Counted from the first letter of the stretch, positions 10,293-23,317 are shown. The stretch is 64,000 bases of DNA from Gordius sp. MW1 (GCA_964036665.1 OZ038532.1:20053037-20117036); one strand, 5' to 3'. The notes: generated by a model from the sequence alone, not told the origin. Program-made: numbers and translations.

Positions 10293-12339
10293 GACAAATT
10301 AGTTAAGTTATTTTTATAGCTGTTAGATAACTTGATTTTCACGCGCCTACGCTAATGTAAGCGTGTGAATAAAATGTAATGTATTTTGGTTATGTAAATA
10401 GACGTGCACTAATTTGATGCAGACGTAGTGTTGTTATGCGGCGCGCCATTTTACACCCACGCCTTAATAGAAAGAAAGAGACTAAGAAGCCACACCCTTA
10501 TAAAGGTCCCTCGTAAGGCGCGCTTGCCTAGTGTAAGGTCCCTTTTTTTTACTAATCCCCTCCCCCATGGTCCTAAATTGTAGAAAATAGAACCGCCACA
10601 TGTGCCATTTCATTAGTCACATTAACCATCACATTGACGAAACAAATAAGGCATGAGGGTTGTACTATTTACTTTTTTTAACATAAAATAGCAACACTGT
10701 GGATAAATCAGTGGCGTAAATGAGGGGGGGGGGGGGTAGGAATGAAAAGTTTTTTGATTAATAACTAAATTAAATGGGTTAAAATATTATGGTTTAGTTA
10801 CATCAAAGACTTTAAGACATAAAAACCTACAAACATAAGAAGGATTTTTTGAAGGAGGGGGTTATAAAATTTTCATGGTTAAATTTTTTTGTAACTATTT
10901 TTTGGAAAAAAATGATTTTTTTTGAAATAAAATGTATGTTGTGCTTTTACTTGTTACAGTGTGTAAAATTTACAAGGGCTTAAGAACATTATATTTTTGG
11001 AGGGGCATAACAAAAACACCAAGTTTAGATACATTTATTTGCTATTGTAACCCTCCCTACCGGTTACACCCCCCCCCCCCCCCCCAAAAAAAAAAAAGTC
11101 AAACAACTTAGAAAATTCTAATTTAATATTAGTTTACTTACACTTATAGATAGGATAGCTTAGATTAACAAATTTGACTGCACTGCACGCACAACGACAG
11201 CACACATCGTGTTGATGATGATGACAATAACAACTAGCTAATAACACCCCATTAGCATATATCTAAGGGTCTATCGGGTCTCTATGAAAAAATAATAGAC
11301 TAGCTAATGGTCGGTATTCAACACACCCACACTCAATGTCTTCACCAGAAAAGGAGACTAGCAGTGTGGGTGTGGCTCTTTTTCATAAGACTACAATACC
11401 CCCTCAGCACACCCTAGGGCGCGCTATCTAGCGCGCCCGTCACAACACTATGCAGACGTCGAACGGTCGGCATCCCTCATTCAAATTGAGCGGCGCATCG
11501 ACTGTGTTATAAGGCTGGATTGTACACTGCATTTTAATTATGTATATTTCTCTTTTCTCGGTGTAGTAAGGGTGTTTATCGATCAAGCTCCAAAAGGTCC
11601 TACGAGCCTCATACCTCCACCGATCCGTAGACGATTAAACTTACGGATAAAAACTCACGGCCATCGCCCGATTTATATTTCATTATTACCTGTTCATTAT
11701 TGATTGATCGGAATTATAACGGACATTCGTCCTATATTATTTAAACTATTTTTGTTACCAATAAAAGGTAGTCTCATCATCTGGTTAGTACAATTGGTAG
11801 TTCCTTGGTTATGACAATTTTTTATACATAATAAAGATAAAAATTAAGAATATGGAAAATATTTAAATGAGAAAATTTATAAAAGAAACTTTATGAGGCT
11901 ATAAATATAGTTACATATACATTTTAGACGTATATTTATAGTCACAAATACTAATTATTTCAGCCGAAATGCTTAAATCAGGTTACTTTAACTCAAGTGA
12001 TATAAACTGAAAGGTACAGAATACTAATTATATTTATTCATTTAAAAATTTTCGCAAAAAAAATATACAAATGTGACATTGTTGCTCTAAAAATGTTTAA
12101 TATATCTCTGCTCCATAAGTCATTGAGGTTTTGATGATTAAATTTATACCAATAAAAAATGAATTATAAGGTCTAAATTTATTGTACATATTTAACAAAT
12201 ACAATATGCCCATAATAGCAGTGATTTATGCCAGAGTAAATCTTGTGTTCTTGGGTGGCTAAATTTTACTATACTCTTAACTATTTCATATCAGTAATTT
12301 AAATTATTTTTGTTAGGCATATCAATTAACTTTTCTTAA
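10293..12339. other. Non-coding, repeat-rich, no gene
   Basis: Holds long G runs (near 10724) and C runs (near 11070) that look like edges of decayed MITEs. Around 10440-10540 and 11400-11470 are short GC-rich patches with small palindromes such as gcgcgctatctagcgcgc. The rest is AT-rich. No exon is supported. Confidence 0.4.
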
Positions 12340-12509
12340 CATGGGCTTAGCCAGGAGGGGGGTGGCCGCCCCCTCCCCCTAAATGGCGAGAGAAAAAAAA
12401 ATTTTCAATGCAAAAAGCCTTAAAAATTAAAAAAAAATTATGTTTTGCCCCCCCCCCCTAATTGAACTTTTGAACGTTTCGCCCCCCCCCCCTCCCTAAT
12501 CCAAAACCT
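12340..12509. mobile_element. hAT-type MITE of the GGGCGTAGCC family, copy 2
   Basis: Left end CATGGGCTTAGCCAGG, then G-rich and C-rich runs and the internal text shared with other copies (aattttcaatgcaaaaagcc, ttttgcccccc). The right inverted end is lost or too diverged to place. Confidence 0.6.
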
Positions 12510-13230
12510 CATCTTCATCTCATAACTCACTCTCAAATTCATGAATACTCATGTAGATGTAATCATCAGAATCTCTAAGAACTACTTGATAAAATGTTAT
12601 AACTGTTATGTTTATACACCTTCTTCAGACGAAGAACTATCAAAAATGCTGCACTTTTTAAGATGACATATTAAAAAATAAAAAAATGTGGGAAAAATCA
12701 CACAAATAAGCACTTTGGAATCCCACAAGGAAAAATTAACCTGTTAAAATCAGAGTTTAAAATTTAAATATCTTAAATAAAAAGAAATGTATACAAAAAA
12801 TTTCTTCACAAATGTGTTCACAATAATGGGTTTTAATAATGAAATTCAAAAAAAATGGTGAAATTTTTTTCTGCATATTATGGAAGGTGGGAAACACTCT
12901 CTATCTTAAAACCTATTGGATAAAAACTAGCCAAATTTTGCAGAGATATTCTAGGGTAAATTTTGTTAAGCTACTGAAAAAATGAAGTTATAATATCCAC
13001 TAACTTACTTTGTACAGCAATTTTAAATGGCTTGGGGTCCTCATGACCCCACCCGACCTACAAAGTTTTAATGCAGTACAAATTCAAGCGAATTTGGTGT
13101 CTGTAGAGATATAAGGGGAGAAAACACATATAAGAGGAGTTGACCCTTGTATTTGACTTAAACAAGTCTAGGAAAAAAATTTCAGCCACCTTTTACTAAC
13201 TTTTCACTTAATTTAAATTGATGCTCTCCC
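12510..13230. other. Non-coding, nothing recognised
   Basis: AT-rich spacer without supported gene or repeat ends. Confidence 0.4.
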
Positions 13231-13332
13231 TAGAGACCTACAAAGTCACTTTTTTCAACCCGAACCCAAGCCAAAAGCCAAATTTTTAACCCAAATCCGG
13301 GTGGTGTTTTAGGTCGCCCGTGCAGGTCTCTA
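13231..13332. mobile_element. Short hAT-type MITE (TAGAGACCTGCA ends)
   Basis: 102 bp between inverted ends TAGAGACCTACA and TGCAGGTCTCTA. Flanks gctctccc and gcttgccc match at 6 of 8 positions, an 8-bp duplication as made by hAT transposases. The right end continues inward as CACGGGCG, like the larger element at 59133-59825, so both probably belong to one family. Confidence 0.65.
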
Positions 13333-13379
13333 GCTTGCCCCCCCCCCACCAAGGGCAAAACTCTAGCTACGCCACTGCT

Positions 13380-14620
13380 AACACATTATACAAAACTTCA
13401 TATGAGAAAATATTTTACTATAAATAAATACATTTAATATTTAATATAAAATATGTATCACAAACTATTTTGAATTTTGCACTCAATATAACTCCCATAT
13501 AAAGGACCCATGGTTGATAATATCTCTAATCACTGAGAGGCGTAATGTGTGCATGGTTTTAGTATTAATTTGCCATTCTAAAAGTTATTAAGAAACATTT
13601 AAATAAATCAAATAAATAGTTTACATCATCACATGACATATTAAAGTCATTAAGTATAGTTCGGCAACCAGATGCAATGCTAAAAATAAATATTCATATT
13701 ATAAATTTAAATAAAATTTGGCAAGGAAAATTAAATTCTATTTAAATGTGTAATATTATGTTGTAATTAAAGGCAATTAAACTTATTTCAATAAATGTAT
13801 CGTGTGGTAAATAATTGAAAAGTTTTAAGACAGTATCTAAATAGAGACACATTTTGAATTTACATCCCATTATAATCAACCTGTAATATATTTAAAAGGT
13901 GGAAAATCAATTGGTAATTTATTTTTAGATTCTAATGTTATAAAATTTGAGAGAATATTAATAAGACTGAATAATTGCTAGTAAGGAGAAAAATGACTAG
14001 CATTTATTAAGAGTTGGTGTAGAAACAACTATTAATTTTACACTATAACGTAATTTTTTAACAAAAATTATTTACAATGAAAATAAAATTATTTTGCCCA
14101 TGTAAAATCAAAAATAATGAGAAATCACAATAACAATAAAGTATAAAGCTTTCATAGGAGATAATGTGCAAACTTATGGTAAAAATTACTTTTGTGGTGC
14201 ATGTATCTTATAGTGAGTTCCGCGTAAAAGTAATATTCCCAAAAACATTAAGGATAATGTAAAACAGAGATGTCTTTTTAAAGATTGATATAATGATATC
14301 TAAATTAAATTAATAAAATAAATTTCGTCAGAACTTGGTAGGTGAGAGGATCCATTAACCAACTGTAAGCACCATAAAATATCAGTAAGGTAGTCATTGA
14401 GAGCAAAACTTTAAATGTTATTACGAGTAAGAGAAAAAAATACCCTTGGCTTTACGGCTGTCAGGTTGTACTTGTGATATAACTTCCATTAATCTTCTTT
14501 CAAATGCTTTCAAATCTTAAAATTAATTGCAAAATAAAATGAAATAAAGTAACCCTCTGCTTGATCCAATGATCGTCCAAATTTTGAAGTGTCCATATGG
14601 TTTCAAAGAGTGAAATGGAA
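13380..14620. other. Non-coding, nothing recognised
   Basis: AT-rich spacer. No exon, RNA gene or element end seen. Confidence 0.4.
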
Positions 14621-15239
14621 TTGGGTTCAAAATGCCACAGTCCAAAATGCCACACTCAATATCACGGAATCCGTGTCAGCTTACAAACATACAACTCACA
14701 AATTGAGGGTTAACGATGGATAGATGTCGTATTTGTTAATATATTAGAATTAAATCTCAAATGGGGAGGGAAATTGATGTGATCTGATCCTAACCCTAAC
14801 CTAAAACGCTGACCTAAAACACTACCACCTTAACCCTGTCCCTTAAAGTTTTATAGTGCAGCAATAATTGTTAAATGCATACGCATGCGCATTAATAAAA
14901 ATCCGATAAATGCGCAGCTATCTGATTGGTCCGAACCTGCACAGCCTCCAGATTTTCCATCGTCACAACGACCAATCAAATTCACCCAAATATTTGCTCC
15001 AAGTAATGTCATAATACTACCATCATGGTCATAACACTAACAGCGTGTGTCATAACATAAAAGTTAGATAACTTTAGATAACTTATCATAATAGATCCCC
15101 TATCGTTTCAATTGACAAGAGTTCATTTGTAAAAATACCTAAACTCCCTTTATTTTAAATTTTCCAAGTGTAGAATGTTTTTCAAATGTAAAATGTCTTA
15201 AGTTCAGTTTGTTATATACCAAAAAAACAAACCAATTAT

Positions 15240-15510
15240 CCAGCATCACCTTTTATTATTCCAACATCCCATATTTGTAAGTTTATATATAAACACTTTA
15301 TAATTTTTACATCAGTTGTAACAGTCCCTTCAATAAATCCTAAGTCTCTCCCAACTCTACCTATTGTTCCAACATCCCTTATTTGTAAGTTTATTTATAA
15401 CATTCTATAATTTTTTAGGAGAGGGTGTATCAGTTCTTCCTACAAATTCTAAGTCTCTTCGAGCTCCTGCCTCACCTTTTACTATCCCAACATTCCATAT
15501 TTGTTATTAC
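15240..15510. repeat. Tandem repeat of about 120 bp, two to three units
   Basis: Units begin ccaacatccc(at)atttgtaagttta and include cctaagtctctcccaactc. Found inside the 3.17-kb element. Confidence 0.65.
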
Positions 15511-15759
15511 ACATGGATTTAATTTTTGTGTAAAAACGAAATAATTAAGTTACTTAATAAACATAGTATAATAACTTCATTAATTTATAATCTTTGTGTA
15601 TTAAATTTCTAAGCTTTAATAATATTCACTATAAAGTATAAACTCTTAAAACTATAAAATTAGATTATACAACAAAGCTAGAATATTATCATTTGTTAAT
15701 TGTTAAAGCTTAATTTCATCAAATAAAAGCCTATTCTAGATATAAATAGGTTAAATGAA

Positions 15760-16065
15760 TGATTCCTTAAATTAATACTGATATTCTTAAAAGTGCAGGA
15801 GATATTTAAATAACTCTTTGGTAAAGTTTCTTATTGAATATGACTAATTTTGCTCATAACAAAAATAACTTTTTTAATTCTATGGTTGATATAATAAGAA
15901 CATGTTAAATAAATGATTCCTTAAATTAATACTGAGATTCTTAAAAGTGCATGAGATATTTAGATAACTCCTAAGTAAAATTTCTTAGGGAATATGACTA
16001 ATTTTGCTCATAACAAAAATAACTTTTTTAAGTTTATGATTGATATAATAAGAACATATATAAAA
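15760..16065. repeat. Tandem repeat of about 150 bp, two units
   Basis: Two units share ttccttaaattaatactga, agatatttaaataactc and tatgactaattttgctcat with few differences. Inside the 3.17-kb element. Confidence 0.75.
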
Positions 16066-16219
16066 TGCTTTAGGATATTGTCATATATGGTGTTTTCACT
16101 AAAACCATAAGGGCAAGACCTAATATGAATGCTTAAAAACATATTTTTTCCTCATCGTTTAACTTTGATTTCTCAATATCTATTAATCAATTCAATTGAT
16201 CAGAAAATGTAAATATTTT

Positions 16220-17590
16220 TAGAAGGTCTTTTTTAATCACCTAAGGTGCTTATTGTAAATGCTTCCTCAAAGACCTTTTCCATAAAGATTATATTATTTT
16301 TAACTGCTATTTTGTTTCTTACCTCCTCCAGATCCTCTGCTATAACACAATGTAAAATTATAAATGTTTATAAGAATAACTACACATATAATTACAAGCA
16401 TATTTAAGGTTGAGATAGTAATAGGTTTATGAGAATTTTGATAAGCCACTGCCTACACAGATAATATAAAGTTGTCCATGATATTAAGCATTTTGTTTAC
16501 ATGTTTTAGGTATAAAATTACAATTGTTTTAATAATCAGTTTCAGTTGTTAATTTAAAACTATATATATATAATTTATAATATTTAATTCATAAAAAAAC
16601 TAATACATATTTATTTATAATTTTAGGTACAATTAAATTTAAAATGACTCTTCATATGTTAAAAGTTTGAGATGCAATTGTTTAATTTTAATTATTCATA
16701 GACCTTGTGATTTGAGGAAATTCCTAAGTTTTGCATTCTTTAAAGGGGATGGTGAAAAATGATTATTGGTGCATTCATAAAATTGTTTTATTATTTTTAT
16801 TCAATCCATTTTTTTGGCTCACAATTACGCCCCCCCCCCTTATGATGAACATTTGGCAACGTAGTGTTCATTATGTGAGTTGTATTTTAAAATCCGCTAT
16901 TCAAGGAGCTCCAGAGAAAGTATGAAAAGAGTGGCTCCTTGGAAATCCGAGGGAGTAATGTTTTATATAAACTCATATTTTTTTTATAGTGGCATTTTTT
17001 ATTAAATGAAACTATAAAAATCATATGCGAGGTAAACATTCGAAAATTGCGATAGCGTTGAAATTACAAATCTTATTTATCTACATTTAGTTTCCTAAAA
17101 TCAGTTAAACTGTTCATATGCTCTCGGCTTGAGAGACAACTATTTAACATCAATTTATTGTTATTATGAAATCATTATTATATAGCTGATTATTATCAAT
17201 ATATTACATATGATAAAATTTATAGTGACTGTTCATATGTTTGAAGTTTGAAATGCAATTTAAGATAAATTGATGTAAAACTTAATACATAATTATAAGT
17301 TGTTATAAAAAAAAATATTATATAATTATTGTTGCAGTAATATATATTTACTAATTAGTATTTAGTACTATCAAATAATAAGTACTCATGTGTTATAGAT
17401 TTGATAGCCAACTATTTATTATGAAATCATTGTTATTTAAAACCTCTTATACATAGATAATTATTATGTATTTATTATAATACTAATGTTTTATGTTATT
17501 GTATTAAATTAAAATTTTACATACAATTATTTTTAAATATTAATTATATGCGTTAGATATATTGTCTAATTTGTTAATGGTGTCTTGAGG
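16220..17590 (+). repeat. 1.4-kb block shared with 41283-42745
   Basis: Near-identical over long stretches to 41283-42745, including cttacctcctccagatcctc, taattacaagcatatttaag and gcgttagatatattgtc. The other copy has extra sequence inserted near 41850-42025. Non-coding core of the inverted-repeat element family. Confidence 0.85.
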
Positions 17591-17897
17591 ATAAAATATC
17601 TTGACGTTGCACATTATTCGATTGGTCTGTTAAATGCATACGCATGCGCATTATAAAAATGGTTAACGATCATCGAAATTATGCGCTTGCGCAATGAGTA
17701 ATTTGATTGGTGAATCTCACGATTGTGAGATTCGTGAAATGTGAGATTCAGTGGCATTTTGGACTGTGGCATTTTGAAATGATACCGTGAAATGCGTACA
17801 CAGACTGTAAAGTACGAATGTTCTATGGTTATAGCTTGCACCAAAAATAGTAGCTATCCTGAACTTAGTTGTAACTAATTATATAAACTATGAATTT

Positions 17898-18005
17898 TGT
17901 AATATTTTGTTAAGTGCCTTGTGTATACATTTTGTACTTATGATTCTATTTTTCTAAATATATAATAGTTTCTTTTCTTATTCCCGTATATTAAGAAATA
18001 ATACA
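17898..18005 (+). repeat. 5' LTR of element B
   Basis: Begins TGTAATATTTTGTTAAG and ends near cccgtatattaagaaataat, followed by the primer site TGGCGCTGG. Matches the split 3' LTR at 27023-27071 plus 32564-32625. Confidence 0.75.
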
Positions 18006-18007
18006 AA

Positions 18008-18178
18008 TGGCGCTGGTCAAAATGTAAGAATTTACGAACCAAGTGGACATTGAAGACTGGTTAATGGTTTTAGAAAACACTATGGATATTAAAGAAGTTG
18101 CGCCTGAGGACAAGAAGAAATATCTCATAGCATTCATTGGCCTCCCTACGCTGGAAAAATTGAAACTCAAGGTATTAG
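18008..18178 (+). pseudogene. Element B gag, first part
   Basis: Matches the gag start of element A closely (DIEDWLMVLENTMDIKEVAP, then a KKKYLIAFIGLPTLEKLKLK stretch) up to where remnant C begins. The rest of gag lies beyond remnants C and D, from about 23.57 kb. Fossil part. Confidence 0.8.
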
Positions 18179-18649
18179 AGTTGGGGATCTTTTTTTACTA
18201 CAGACAGGTTTCGAAGCGATACAATAATAGAAAGTGAGTAAAAACATGTATATCCAACGTATATAATACATTCCGCATATAACCAATTAACGATAATTTG
18301 ATTGACAACACATCGGTAAATAACATATCCCCTGAGGCACTTCGCACTCCAATTACCTCTCTACAGTTCCCCCCTTTTCACAGACAAAATCCTTAAGGAA
18401 TGCTGGCGGTTTCCGACTACGCTGCGGGTATCTAGGTTCTTCTCTATGCGTTCCTGACTGTTTTTGAATTTGTTCCCTTCTAGGTTCTTCTCTGGGCGTT
18501 CCTGACTGGTTTTGCATTTGTTCCCTTTAGCACTTGTTCCCGCTTCCCTTTCTGATGATATCCTTTGCGGCCACCCGTTCTCTTGTCCCAGTGTGGTCCA
18601 ATCCAAGATTTTTTGTTTCCTTACTTGATCCACGTGTCGGTGGTGTTAT

Positions 18650-19450
18650 CTTCCCTGTGCCCATACATCGTAGGACCGACTACCGTGCTTGGCTTTTATC
18701 GTGCCTTCTACCCATTTGCTTGGTCCTAAAAACATACGTACCCAAACCAAGTCTCCTACGTTGAACATCCGCGGGTTCCCGGTCTCTACCCATTGTTGTG
18801 GTACGATTTCCCTCAATACCTCCCATTCGGTTCGCATACGCCTTTTTAGCATCACCTCTGCTGGGCTTTTATTGGTTGTGGGGTGTTTTGTAGATCTGTA
18901 GTTTTCTAAAAATCTACTTAGCCCTACTTCCGACTCGTTTCTAATAATGGCTTCTTTAATTAATCGTACATATCTTTCTGCCAGACCGTTAGACGCAGGA
19001 TGGTAAGGAGCTGTCCATCGCTGATTAATCCCTCTCATCTTGCAAAAATTCTGTAATTCCTGCCCTTTGAATTGTGGGCCGTTATCTGATATTAACCATG
19101 GCGGATTTCCAAATCTAGCAAACGTTTCGGCAAGTTTTTTTATAATGGTGGTCGCTGTGGTGTCTTCTAATTTAAACACTTCTACCCATTTTGAGCTATT
19201 GTCCACCAACACCAATGACTTACCCTTGAGAGGACCCATGATATCGATATGTACTTGAACCCCGGTTTATGGCTAGGTTGACACTCTATCAACGGTGCCC
19301 TCTTCGCCGCCGCGGCAGTGTAATTGCAATTCCGGCACCCTTTCGCTACGCTCAATAAGTCATCGTCGAGAGTAGGCCACAATATATACTGCCCCGCCTG
19401 CATCCGCTTGATACCCACGTGGCCCCTATGTAATTTTTGGAGTACCGCTC
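18650..19450 (-). pseudogene. Remnant C integrase region
   Basis: Integrase core motifs are clear: LVLVDNSSKWVEVFKL, ISDNGPQFKGQEL and APYHPASNGLAERYVRLIKE, which fit the D,D35E layout, followed by a C-terminal part with the VGDLVWVR motif typical of Gypsy integrases. Fossil part. Confidence 0.82.
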
Positions 19451-19469
19451 CTCGTAACTTAGCCGGAAT

Positions 19470-20570
19470 TAATATTCGTTGTCCTTGTAAATTATTATGC
19501 TTTTGGCTTCGTGTAACTTTGGCAGGTGTTTTTCGTAGGAGCGTTTTAGCCCATACGCGACCATTGTGTTTTGTTTACCTCTAATCCACTCTTTTAATTG
19601 TCGCAGCCCCGGGTCGTCCAAGGTGTGTTGTCTTACAACGTCCAATGATATAAACGGATTTGTCGAGTCTTCTGGAATTTCCTCGCTAACCTGATACGCG
19701 TTTTTGTTCGGTTTTCTAGACAAGAAATCTGCCGCGTTTTCGGATCCCTTGTTGTACACAAACTTGGTCGTGTAGCCTGATACCATGAGCGCCCACCTAG
19801 TTAGACGTGGTGACTGTTCCTTGCCCCTTTTGCTCTGATCGAATAAATATACTAGGGGTCTATGATCCATCATGATTGTAACGCTTCGTCCTTGTATATA
19901 TTTATTGAACTTTTTTAGTCCATAAACCACCGCAAGGGCCTCTCTTTCGATCGTCGAATACCGGCTTTCGCTATCGTTTAACGCTCTTGAAGCATAGGCC
20001 ACCACTCTCCAATTCTCCCCTGGTGCTCGTTGTTGTAAGATGGCCCCTAACTCTGTACCAGAGGCGTCTACGACCAGGCTAGTCTCCCAATCTCCATTAA
20101 AGTATGCCAGTACGGGGGCTTTAGTAAGCGCGGACTTGATGGCTTCGAATGCGTCTTGTTGTTCTCCACCCCAGTGGTACAGCACGTTTTTTTTCATGAG
20201 TTTCTGAATCGGGTGCACGATTTTGGCGTAGTCCTTAATAAACTTTGAAAAATATGCTGTTAACCCCAGGAACGATTTTATTTCATTTTTGTTTGTTAAA
20301 TTTTTCCACTGCTTGACCAGTTCGGCTTTATTGTCGTTGATTTGAATTCTCTTGTTACTTATTACATATCCCAAAAATGTTACTTCCTTCGCCCACAAGA
20401 TGCTCTTGGAAATGTTTGGCACGAACCCCATTTTTGTAACGTTTTTAGTACTTTGAGTAACCGCTCGTTGTGGATTTCTTCCGTTTCCCCCGCGATTAGT
20501 ATATCATCAATGTATACCGCTACCCCCTCCATGCCTCCTAATATCTGATCCATTGTTTTTTGGAAAATCG
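19470..20570 (-). pseudogene. Remnant C reverse transcriptase (late part) and RNase H
   Basis: Contains the YIDD box region, VTFLGYVISNKRIQ, IKSFLGLTAYFSKFIKDYA and then RNase H with VVDASGTELGAILQQ, SRYSTIEREALAVVYGLKKF and MDHRPLVYLF. Standard Gypsy order. Fossil part. Confidence 0.82.
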
Positions 20571-21289
20571 CCGCGGCGCAATTTAAGCCAAAAGGCAGAT
20601 GCTTTGGAATAATTCGTTATTAATATATATATCTACAGTTAACACATCTAAAGCATGTTTTAACCTGGAAATTCGGACCGGCCCAGGCCACGCTTCTCGT
20701 CCTGCCACTACGCTCCACGCCTCTTCGGACCCGTCTTGCAAAGTGCTTAACCCCACGTGTATCGTCTCGGCCGTTAACGCCAGCTCGCGTAGGCGGTCCC
20801 ATTTGATGTCATTTTCTGCTAACAGTCTCGCCTGTAAGCTTCTATCGCGAATCTTATAATGAATTGGTCGACGATTCTGTTCAGCAATTCTTCGTTTCCG
20901 AAGTTGCAGCTGTTAGCTCCGGCCTTGAGTCTATTAGCGTACGTGTCTATCGTCTCTCCCTGGCCTTGCCGGACCTTTGAGAAATCATACCTCTTTGCCC
21001 TCGCGCATGAATTCCTTTGGAATAATTTTTTTAACCGATTTTTAGCTTCTTCATATGTAATTCCTGTCAACTCTTGCGGTCTATAATCCTCTAATATTAA
21101 TTGGAATGCCTCCCCATCAAGGCTGGTTAATAATAGAGCTGCTTTTTGCTTATCTGTCTCCGTCTTATTGCTCCTTAGGAATAGCCGTTGTTTTATATTT
21201 CTGCATTCCCGCGTAAGCTTATTCTTTATTGTGACTCTGATAAGTTAATCCTTAATTTAAAGTTATTATCTAAAAGTAAAATTCTATAT

Positions 21290-21744
21290 TCTTTTAATGG
21301 CTGGAGCGGTCTAATAACTTCGTAAATTTAACTATGCTTTATTGGTCAAATGACTGATAGTAACAATTTCGTTTTTATAAAAGGAGAATGAAAGGAGATT
21401 AAAAGGAGAATGAATGCATTAAAAAAAAGGATATATTTAACTATGGCTCGTCATTATTCTTGGCACATTTCCAAAGTAAACGATTTTCTCGCTAAAGCTA
21501 TGACTCAGTACATTTCCAGCAATAAAAATGTTTTCTTTTTTTAAACTAGAACTTCTGAAAATGGGTAATAAAAAAGAATAAGAGGAAAGGGGGAATAGAA
21601 ACATGATTCATCATAAAGAGGCGTATAGTAACATCATAAACAGGCGTAGAGAAACGTCATAAACAGGCGTAAAGTAACGTCATAAAAACTGAATTATAAA
21701 AAAATAAAAGGTTAAGTCATATTGAGGAAGGGGGAAACACCACA
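21290..21744 (-). repeat. LTR of remnant D (3' LTR)
   Basis: About 455 bp by inferred limits; 21500-21744 aligns well with 23320-23567. It contains short tandem units of catcataaacaggcgtag, about 23 bp each, repeated three to four times. Confidence 0.7.
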
Positions 21745-21899
21745 CCTCCCCCTTTAACGAGAAGTCAAAGACTTGAAGTCCTTAGCGCGTATGTTAAGTC
21801 AACCAATCAATACGTCTTCTTCCCGCAAGGTAGGAGCGGGTTATCGGTGCTATTGCCCAACGATTATTGTTGTTATTTTTCTTTTTTCATTTCCGGTGC

Positions 21900-22070
21900 T
21901 TTCTTTCGGATGTCGCGTTTGATAGAGTATATCGGATGTCGCGTCTGATAGAGTGTTTCGGATGTCGCGTTTGATAGAGTATTTCGGATGTCGCGTTTGA
22001 TATAGTATATCGGATGTCGCGCCTGATAGAGTATTTCGGATGTCGGGTTTGATAGCATTTTTCGGATCTC
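21900..22070. repeat. Minisatellite, about 27-bp unit, six to seven copies
   Basis: Units of the type ttcggatgtcgcgtttgata with small changes, lying inside remnant D. The repeat makes artificial reading frames on both strands. Confidence 0.9.
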
Positions 22071-22430
22071 ACGGATTTTCTTTTTCTTTCATATGTCGCG
22101 CCTCTTTCTTCTCCCTCTTTTTCTATTTTTTTGATAATGAACATGTATAAGTGAGGCACGAATAATCGTTACAGAAGGGTAATATATATCATAGGAAAAC
22201 AAACGAACATGATTCATAATAAACAATAGTAGCATAACATTTATTATAGGCGTATATGTGTATGTATGGGAGGGGGGGGGAAATAAACAAACAAAAACAA
22301 ATAAGCTAGTCTCCGCCTAACGAGAAGTCGAAGCGGCTGCCCCATCGAGGTTCAGGACTTCTAAAGCCCCCTCAATTTGGACCGCCGGTTCTCCTACCTC
22401 ACGGACCGGGACTATCGGCCTATTGAGCGC

Positions 22431-22805
22431 TTAGGGTTTCGGACACATCGGAGGTGGGTGCCTCCTCCAGCATCCCCAGCACTTTTTCCTACGAGCCATA
22501 GCTGTTCCGGCCACCTGGCCGTCTCGGAGTAACATTAGTCTGAATGGTTGGCGTAGATTGTACAGACCCGGATGCCCCAGTACCTGAAGGTGTAAGCCTC
22601 GCAGCTGGTTGGCTGTTCCCAATTGGCGACCTAGCCGTCTCCCGCGTTGGTGCCACAACGGGGTGTGTTAAATTAACCACCCTCGCTCTCCCTGTCGGTT
22701 CCACCGCGAATGTAATTAACAGGGGCCTTCGCGCATGGACTGCGGCCGTCGAAATCACCTCCAGACGTACATCACACCATGCAGTAGGTCTAGGTATAAT
22801 CATCT
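22431..22805 (-). pseudogene. Remnant D downstream small frame with zinc knuckle
   Basis: Lies on the 3' side of integrase. The N-terminal part reads AWCDVRLEVISTAAVH and the C-terminal part carries CWGCWRRHPPPMC (CX2CX3HX4C). Element E has a matching frame in the same place with SWCSIEVVVRRTVAI and CNGCRRWHRMPMC. Role unknown; a nucleic-acid-binding role is only a guess from the knuckle. Fossil part. Confidence 0.6.
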
Positions 22806-23317
22806 AATGCAGAATATAAAAACATAAGATCTAATATTTCATATTTAAAAATGTCTTTCAATTATTAAGCAATGTACAATTTAATTTGTTCCTCATGCCT
22901 AGTCTCAATCTTATTTGTTTCTGCATTTTTAATCTTATAAGTCCTTGAGCCTACCTGCTCTACTATCTCGCCTAGTAACCACCTAGGTTCCTTCAAGTAG
23001 TTCCTATACCAAACCTTCTGATTTAGCTTTACCTAGGACTACCTGACCTAGGCAGTTCTGGTTCGAGATATTGAAACAAGTCAGGCGGGTACCTCAACTT
23101 TCTGCTTAAAAATTCGTAGCTAACTGAAGGACGATTAGGAAATCTTGAAGCCATCTTATGATATAATCTTAACATCCATGTACCACCCTTCGTCTCTTTA
23201 GCTACTCTTAACCATTTTTTAACTATTCCTACATACCTCTCCACCTGCCCGTTTGAGCTAGGGTGATAAGGAGGCGTTAGTAAATGGTTAATCTTTAATT
23301 CTAAACAAAAAATTTTA

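Larger units (their letters stand above)
14621..17787 (+). mobile_element. 3.17-kb non-coding inverted-repeat element, copy 1
   Basis: The ends are inverted repeats: TTGGGTTCAAAATGCCACAG on the left and, read inward from the right, CGGTATCATTTCAAAATGCC. Each arm repeats the unit CAAAATGCCACAGTC. The right flank gtgaaatg also occurs just left of the element, a possible 8-bp duplication. The interior holds a telomere-like stretch (ccctaaccctaacc), tandem repeats (15240-15510 and 15760-16060) and a 1.4-kb block shared with 41283-42745. There is no reading frame of note. The class of transposase that moves it is unknown. Confidence 0.75.
18179..21200 (-). mobile_element. Gypsy remnant C, inserted in element B
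   Basis: Minus-strand Gypsy remnant. Parts from its 5' side: a gag piece (20.8-21.2 kb, with FSKVRQGQGETIDTYANRLK), late reverse transcriptase and RNase H (19.5-20.6 kb), integrase (18.65-19.45 kb), then a purine tract and an LTR-like end (about 18.18-18.37 kb). No matching second LTR was found, and the early pol part is not visible. The protein similarity is to Mag-like Gypsy elements. Flanks gtatt and gcatt in element B may be the target duplication. Broken, several breaks, older than E. Confidence 0.8.

Noticed and set aside
14800-14825. Interstitial telomere
   Set aside because: The ccctaaccctaacc text is only two units long and recurs, inverted, in the 227-bp derivative, so it is part of the element.
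21890-22070. CRISPR-like array
   Set aside because: The 27-bp units abut with no unique spacers, and the context is a eukaryotic retroelement.
21873-22159. Two repetitive minus-strand frames at 21.9-22.1 kb
   Set aside because: They are translations of the 27-bp minisatellite and have no independent support.
22431-22807. Several overlapping frames on both strands near the 22.5-22.8 kb GC-rich patch
   Set aside because: Only the minus-strand frame matching element E's downstream small frame is supported; the others are shadows of its GC-rich sequence.
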